From the NCBI GenBank assembly GCA_038237235.1, contig JBBRYW010000130.1, positions 1 through 9,301 on the forward strand: 9,301 nt of DNA, written 5' to 3'. The position numbers and the translations under genes are program-made. The notes below the pieces were generated by a model. The model ran no database searches and was not told the DNA's origin. It saw only the letters and a list, made by a program, of their open reading frames with translations. Each line of letters opens with the position of its first letter. The stretch's first letter is position 1. Of the stretch, positions 6,554-9,301 are shown piece after piece. Source of the stretch: JBBRYW01 sp038237235. Its GTDB lineage: Bacteria > Actinomycetota > Thermoleophilia > Gaiellales > Gaiellaceae.

Positions 6554-7099
6554 ATGCGCAAGCTCATGCAGTATCTGTCCGCGGCGGCGGTTCTGGCCGC
6601 GGTCGGCGTCGTGCTCGCACTGCCCGCAGCCGCGGGAGCGGGCCGGCCCGTGGATCACTTCCACGACACGTTCCAGTACACGGACACGGACTTCTGCGGC
6701 ACGGGTAAGACGGTGCTCGCCGAGGGGACGATCACACTCACGGCCTGGGATCTCGGCAACGGTGTCTTCAAGGTCACCAGGGAGTTCACGCAGACGCTCA
6801 CGAACCCCGCCAACGGAACCGTCGTCTACAACCGCGTGGCCGGCCAGACGACGAGCGTCGCGGTCGATCTCCCGTCGGGCGGCCAGACGATCGAATTCGT
6901 CGATAACGGGCTTCGGTCGCAGCTGCGCGTCCGAGGCGAGGGGATCGTCACCAGGGACGCGGGGAGCCTGCACTGGTCGATCTCATTCGACGCGAACGGC
7001 GATTTCACGGGCGTCCAGATCCTCGAGCTGCACGGCCCGCATCCGGATTTCGTGAGCGGCGCCTACTGCACGGCGGCGATCTCGGCGCTCGGCCTCTGA
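6554..7099 (+). CDS. Exported protein of unknown family, 181 residues
   Basis: I do not recognise this family. The start is the ATG at 6554, with AGGAG (6543-6547) six bases upstream. The N-terminus is a classical Sec signal: MRKLMQ, a hydrophobic core (about 7-24) and an AGA cleavage motif ending near residue 29. The mature part of about 152 residues alternates hydrophobic and polar residues, with many Thr, Val and Gly, as in a beta-sandwich or small barrel. It has only two cysteines: Cys48 (FCGTG) near its start and Cys172 (YCTAA) near its end, well placed to form one disulfide tying the ends together. There are no catalytic motifs I can name and no hydrophobic anchor at the C-terminus, so it is probably released or periplasm-like. 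It lies divergent from the ABC-kinase operon and directly before two exported propeller genes. A GC-rich hairpin follows it. Confidence 0.88.
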   Translation: MRKLMQYLSAAAVLAAVGVVLALPAAAGAGRPVDHFHDTFQYTDTDFCGTGKTVLAEGTITLTAWDLGNGVFKVTREFTQTLTNPANGTVVYNRVAGQTTSVAVDLPSGGQTIEFVDNGLRSQLRVRGEGIVTRDAGSLHWSISFDANGDFTGVQILELHGPHPDFVSGAYCTAAISALGL

Positions 7100-7121
7100 G
7101 CCCAAGCAACCTGATGCGTGT

Positions 7122-7140
7122 GGGCCCGGTCTCCGGGCCT
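7122..7140 (+). terminator. GC-rich hairpin between the secreted-protein and first propeller genes
   Basis: GGCCCGG (7123-7129) pairs perfectly with CCGGGCC (7133-7139) around a TCT loop, with one more possible G-U pair outside. There is no T-run; a pyrimidine-rich stretch follows. It could terminate the upstream transcript, lower readthrough into the propeller gene, or protect an RNA 3' end. It lies 23 bases before the ribosome site of the next gene. Confidence 0.55.
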
Positions 7141-7175
7141 ACTGCACCTCTTCTCTCGATTTAGGAGGAAGCACG

Positions 7176-8192
7176 ATGAGCAGATACAGGACATGGTCGC
7201 GAGCGGCGGTGCTGACGAGCGCGTGCGCCGCGGTGGTCGGGCTGGCGGCCGGAGCTCACGCGACGACGCCGGGCACGAACGGGAGGATCGCCTTCCTGAT
7301 TGCCGGGGAGCACGACCAGATCGCGACGATCAACGCCGATGGGACGGGCCGGCGTCAGCTGACGCGGCGCGGTGACGCTGCCAGCCTCCAGCCAGATTGG
7401 TCACCCGACGGCAAGAGGATCGTCTTCGAGCGTGACAAGCCGCGTCCGAACAGCAAGCCCGACTCGCTACCCATCATCGACGTCTACGTGATGAACGCGG
7501 ACGGCAAGCACGTCGTCAAGCTCTCGCACACGACCCTCCGCAGTCCGGGGGCCGAAGCTCCGGCCTGGTCGCCCGACGGACGCACGATCGTCTTCGATCG
7601 GCCTACGCTCGTCGGTGGGAAGTGCTGCGTCTCCCCGATCTTTACGATGTCGCCGAGCGGCAAGAACGTCCACCAGATCACGAAGGCCGGCCCGGTCGGT
7701 GCCTACGAGCCGCAATGGTCGCCGGACGGGACGCGATTCGTGTACACCGGCTTCCGGCGAAGCGACGGTCGGGCGGCGATCTTCACGATCAAGGTCGACG
7801 GAACGGACAGGCGGCAGCTCACGGACTGGGGCCTCGACGCGCACAGCCCCGACTGGTCGCCCGACGGCTCACGGATCGTCTTCTCGAGCTCCGCGGACTA
7901 CCACGCAACCTTCGCGCCGAACATCTTCACCGTCCGGCCCGACGGATCGGAGCTCAAGCAGCTCACGTTCAATCCACCGGGCGAGCGGAACCGAACGAAC
8001 GCGCCGCGTTCGTCGGCACCGACCTGGTCGCCCGACGGCTCCCGGATCACGTACAGCCACACCCCGGGGTCCGGCTCAGACGAATTCGCCGACATCTTCT
8101 CGATGCGCGCCGACGGCACGGACGCTCGGCTCGTCACACGGACGGCGAAGCAGTGGGAGAAGGACCCGGACTGGGGGCCGGCGCTCCGCTAA
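7176..8192 (+). CDS. Exported TolB-like PD40 beta-propeller protein
   Basis: The 338-residue protein has a Sec signal (1-29, cleavage after AHA) followed by six PD40/WD40-like units. Each has an xxDGxxxxQLT strand and then a P-x-WSPDGxRIVF strand; the signature Trp residues are at 75, 131, 181, 227 and 284, with a shortened closing DWGPALR at 333. This is the repeat set of the propeller domain of TolB and related proteins, consistent with one closed six-bladed propeller and no other domain. Propellers of this kind bind proteins or glycans; no enzyme motif is visible. AGGAGG (7163-7168) stands seven bases before the ATG. An adjacent cysteine pair, Cys150-Cys151, lies in the loop after the second WSPDG strand. 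Cys17 in the signal does not fit a lipobox, so a lipoprotein is unlikely. It is not the tolB of a Tol-Pal cluster: no tolQ, tolR, tolA or pal is near. The next gene is a paralogue. Confidence 0.92.
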   Translation: MSRYRTWSRAAVLTSACAAVVGLAAGAHATTPGTNGRIAFLIAGEHDQIATINADGTGRRQLTRRGDAASLQPDWSPDGKRIVFERDKPRPNSKPDSLPIIDVYVMNADGKHVVKLSHTTLRSPGAEAPAWSPDGRTIVFDRPTLVGGKCCVSPIFTMSPSGKNVHQITKAGPVGAYEPQWSPDGTRFVYTGFRRSDGRAAIFTIKVDGTDRRQLTDWGLDAHSPDWSPDGSRIVFSSSADYHATFAPNIFTVRPDGSELKQLTFNPPGERNRTNAPRSSAPTWSPDGSRITYSHTPGSGSDEFADIFSMRADGTDARLVTRTAKQWEKDPDWGPALR

Positions 8193-8205
8193 ATGACGCC
8201 CGCGC

Positions 8206-8230
8206 GGGCTCGGACACCGTGTCCGGGCCC
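8206..8230 (+). terminator. Long stable hairpin after the first propeller gene
   Basis: GGGC-T-CGGACA (8206-8216) pairs with TGTCCG-G-GCCC (8220-8230) around a CCG loop, giving 11 pairs including one G-U. It starts 14 bases after the stop codon at 8190-8192. No T-run follows, as is common in high-GC actinobacteria. It is the best terminator-like structure in the window. Confidence 0.6.
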
Positions 8231-8245
8231 CTACGCTCGAGACCA

Positions 8246-8258
8246 GCCGCCAGGCGGC
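8246..8258 (+). repeat. Small second hairpin before the second propeller gene
   Basis: GCCGC (8246-8250) and GCGGC (8254-8258) can pair around CAG. It lies 18 bases before the AGGAG ribosome site (8277-8281). In RNA this short stem might affect access to that site, but such five-base pairings are frequent at this base composition. Confidence 0.25.
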
Positions 8259-8285
8259 GGTAGCCGTCGCCTAGAGAGGAGCAAC

Positions 8286-9301
8286 ATGCCTGTTTGCCCA
8301 CACCGTCGCGCCACACTTCTCATGGCGCTCGCCGGCGCGCTCGCCGCCCTTGCGCTCGTGCCCTCAGCGCTCGCGACCTACCCCGGCAAGAACGGACTGA
8401 TCACGTTCGGAGCTGTCACGGGGAGCGGGGTTCAGCTCTACACCGTCCGCGCCAACGGCCAGGACCTGCGACAGATCACGAACGGCCCCGGCGAGGCGGT
8501 CCACCCCGACTGGTCGCCGGACGGCCGGCGCATCGTCTTCGAGCACGACTGGGACACCGATGCCCAGTGCGCGACCGTGGACGTCATCAACCCCGACGGC
8601 AGCAACCGGCTCAGTCTGACGGCCGGGATGGGTGGCTGCGAGGGCCAGCCGTCGTATACCCCGAACGCTGCCGGAATCGTGTTCGAGCACTTCGACTTCA
8701 CCACGTTCGACGACGCGATCTGGGCGATGAACGCGGACGGCAGCAATCAGCAGCGGCTCATCGACCCCTGGCCCAACGGGCTCGGATTCGCCACGGATCC
8801 AAACGTCTCCCCGGACGGAAGGACGCTCAGCTTCGTCGGCTGGGACGGCTCCATCGTCGGCCCGCCGCCGAACTTCGAGCCGGCTCAGGGGCTCTTCACC
8901 GCCGCCATGGACGGCAGCAACCTCTCCCAGCTGCTGCCGTTCTCGATCGACCTCGCGATCAAGCAGGACTGGGCGCCGGACAGCAGTCGCATCGTCGTGA
9001 CCACGAACGCGAACCACCTCCACCCGGCCGAGTCCGCGAACATCGCGACGGTACGCCCGGACGGAAGCGAACTCCACTACCTGACGCACTACCAGGATCC
9101 CGCTGTCAACGCCTACGTCGGCTCGTACTCACCCGACGGCAAGTACATCGTCTTCCGGCTCGAGGATCACGGCCGTTACGCGCTCATGAAGATGCGGAGC
9201 GACGGCAGTCAGCTGCAGCAGATCCTCGGCTTTTCTAGCTTCAGGCCACGGTACATCGACTGGGGCCCGCGCACGCACACCACCGACCTCGACCCGCGTC
9301 A
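8286..9301 (+). CDS. Second exported TolB-like PD40 propeller protein (3' end outside window)
   Basis: ATG 8286 opens a frame that stays open to the window end (338 codons plus two bases), so the stop lies outside. AGGAG (8277-8281) is four bases upstream. A Sec signal covers about 1-30 (cleavage after ALA). Six propeller units follow, marked by xDGSxxxQL strands (ANGQDLRQIT, PDGSNRLSLT, ADGSNQQRLI, MDGSNLSQLL, RPDGSELHYL, SDGSQLQQIL). The paired strands vary: DWSPDGRRIVF at 75-85 and SYSPDGKYIVF at 280-290 are canonical, while SYTPNAAGIVF, NVSPDGRTLSF and DWAPDSSRIVV are drifted. IDWGPR at about 324-329 matches the closing motif of the preceding gene, so little of the propeller can be missing. 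Both mature proteins begin ATxPGxNGxIxF, which supports tandem duplication followed by divergence. The larger open frame starting at TTG 8294 is an arginine-rich shadow of this gene. Confidence 0.9.
   Translation, partial: MPVCPHRRATLLMALAGALAALALVPSALATYPGKNGLITFGAVTGSGVQLYTVRANGQDLRQITNGPGEAVHPDWSPDGRRIVFEHDWDTDAQCATVDVINPDGSNRLSLTAGMGGCEGQPSYTPNAAGIVFEHFDFTTFDDAIWAMNADGSNQQRLIDPWPNGLGFATDPNVSPDGRTLSFVGWDGSIVGPPPNFEPAQGLFTAAMDGSNLSQLLPFSIDLAIKQDWAPDSSRIVVTTNANHLHPAESANIATVRPDGSELHYLTHYQDPAVNAYVGSYSPDGKYIVFRLEDHGRYALMKMRSDGSQLQQILGFSSFRPRYIDWGPRTHTTDLDPR

Noticed and set aside
6437..6973. Antisense open frame over the secreted-protein gene
   Set aside because: No ribosome site or recognisable domain. 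The plus-strand frame has a signal peptide and ribosome site.
7215..7226. Lipoprotein signal in the first propeller (Cys17 after LTSA)
   Set aside because: The residues before the cysteine do not match the lipobox, and a good AHA signal-peptidase I site follows at residue 29.
7176..8192. Assignment as tolB of a Tol-Pal system
   Set aside because: Only the PD40 propeller is present, the N-terminal TolB domain is missing, no tolQ/R/A or pal genes are near, and two tandem copies are present.
8294..9238. Long open frame starting at TTG 8294
   Set aside because: Arg/Pro-rich translation with no domain pattern. It is a shadow of the second propeller frame (ATG 8286), which has a ribosome site, a signal peptide and six repeats.
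1..9301. tRNA, rRNA, CRISPR array, insertion sequence or prophage genes
   Set aside because: None seen on either strand: no regularly spaced repeats, no transposase or integrase motifs, and no recognisable cloverleaf sequence.

Overview
The window is GC-rich throughout, with strong G/C preference at third codon positions. Its gene content (multi-pass HisKA_3 histidine kinase, NarL-type regulator, fused double-FtsX permease, secreted PD40 propellers, little use of U-tract terminators) suggests a high-GC actinobacterium. A soil lineage of the Thermoleophilia (Gaiellales/Solirubrobacterales) would fit, but that placement is inference from style and not from a marker gene. No tRNA, rRNA, CRISPR array, transposase or integrase was seen.

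Layout: (1) At the left edge lies the C-terminal part of a plus-strand aspartoacylase/DoeB-like deacylase (ends 359). (2) A plus-strand NarL/FixJ response regulator (388-1053) follows, with a TATAGT -10 box so close to the ATG that a leaderless mRNA is likely. (3) Convergent to it is a tightly packed minus-strand operon, read right to left: ABC ATPase (6257-5541), double FtsX permease (about 5539-3164) and membrane histidine kinase (3164-1050). A 21-codon leader ORF (6319-6254) may head this operon. The stops and starts at each junction touch or overlap. Kinase and regulator meet tail to tail and share one CTAG as both stop codons. (4) A divergent intergenic region of about 230 bp (6320-6553) carries promoter-like elements for both directions and an imperfect dyad at 6368-6404. 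(5) To the right, on the plus strand, are three exported proteins: a 181-residue protein of unknown family (6554-7099), a complete six-repeat PD40/TolB-like propeller (7176-8192), and a second paralogous propeller (8286 to beyond the window end). A GC-rich hairpin sits in each gap between them.

How the genes may work together: the ATPase and permease form a MacB/LolD-style mechanotransmission ABC complex rather than a classical substrate importer. The kinase, cotranscribed with it, probably senses a membrane or envelope condition and phosphorylates the adjacent regulator (Asp55), which would bind DNA with its LuxR-type helix-turn-helix. The divergent intergenic dyad is a reasonable candidate target, which would link the sensor/transporter to the exported proteins. 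That link is inference only. Most of the window consists of known families; the arrangement and the small leader elements are the least ordinary parts.
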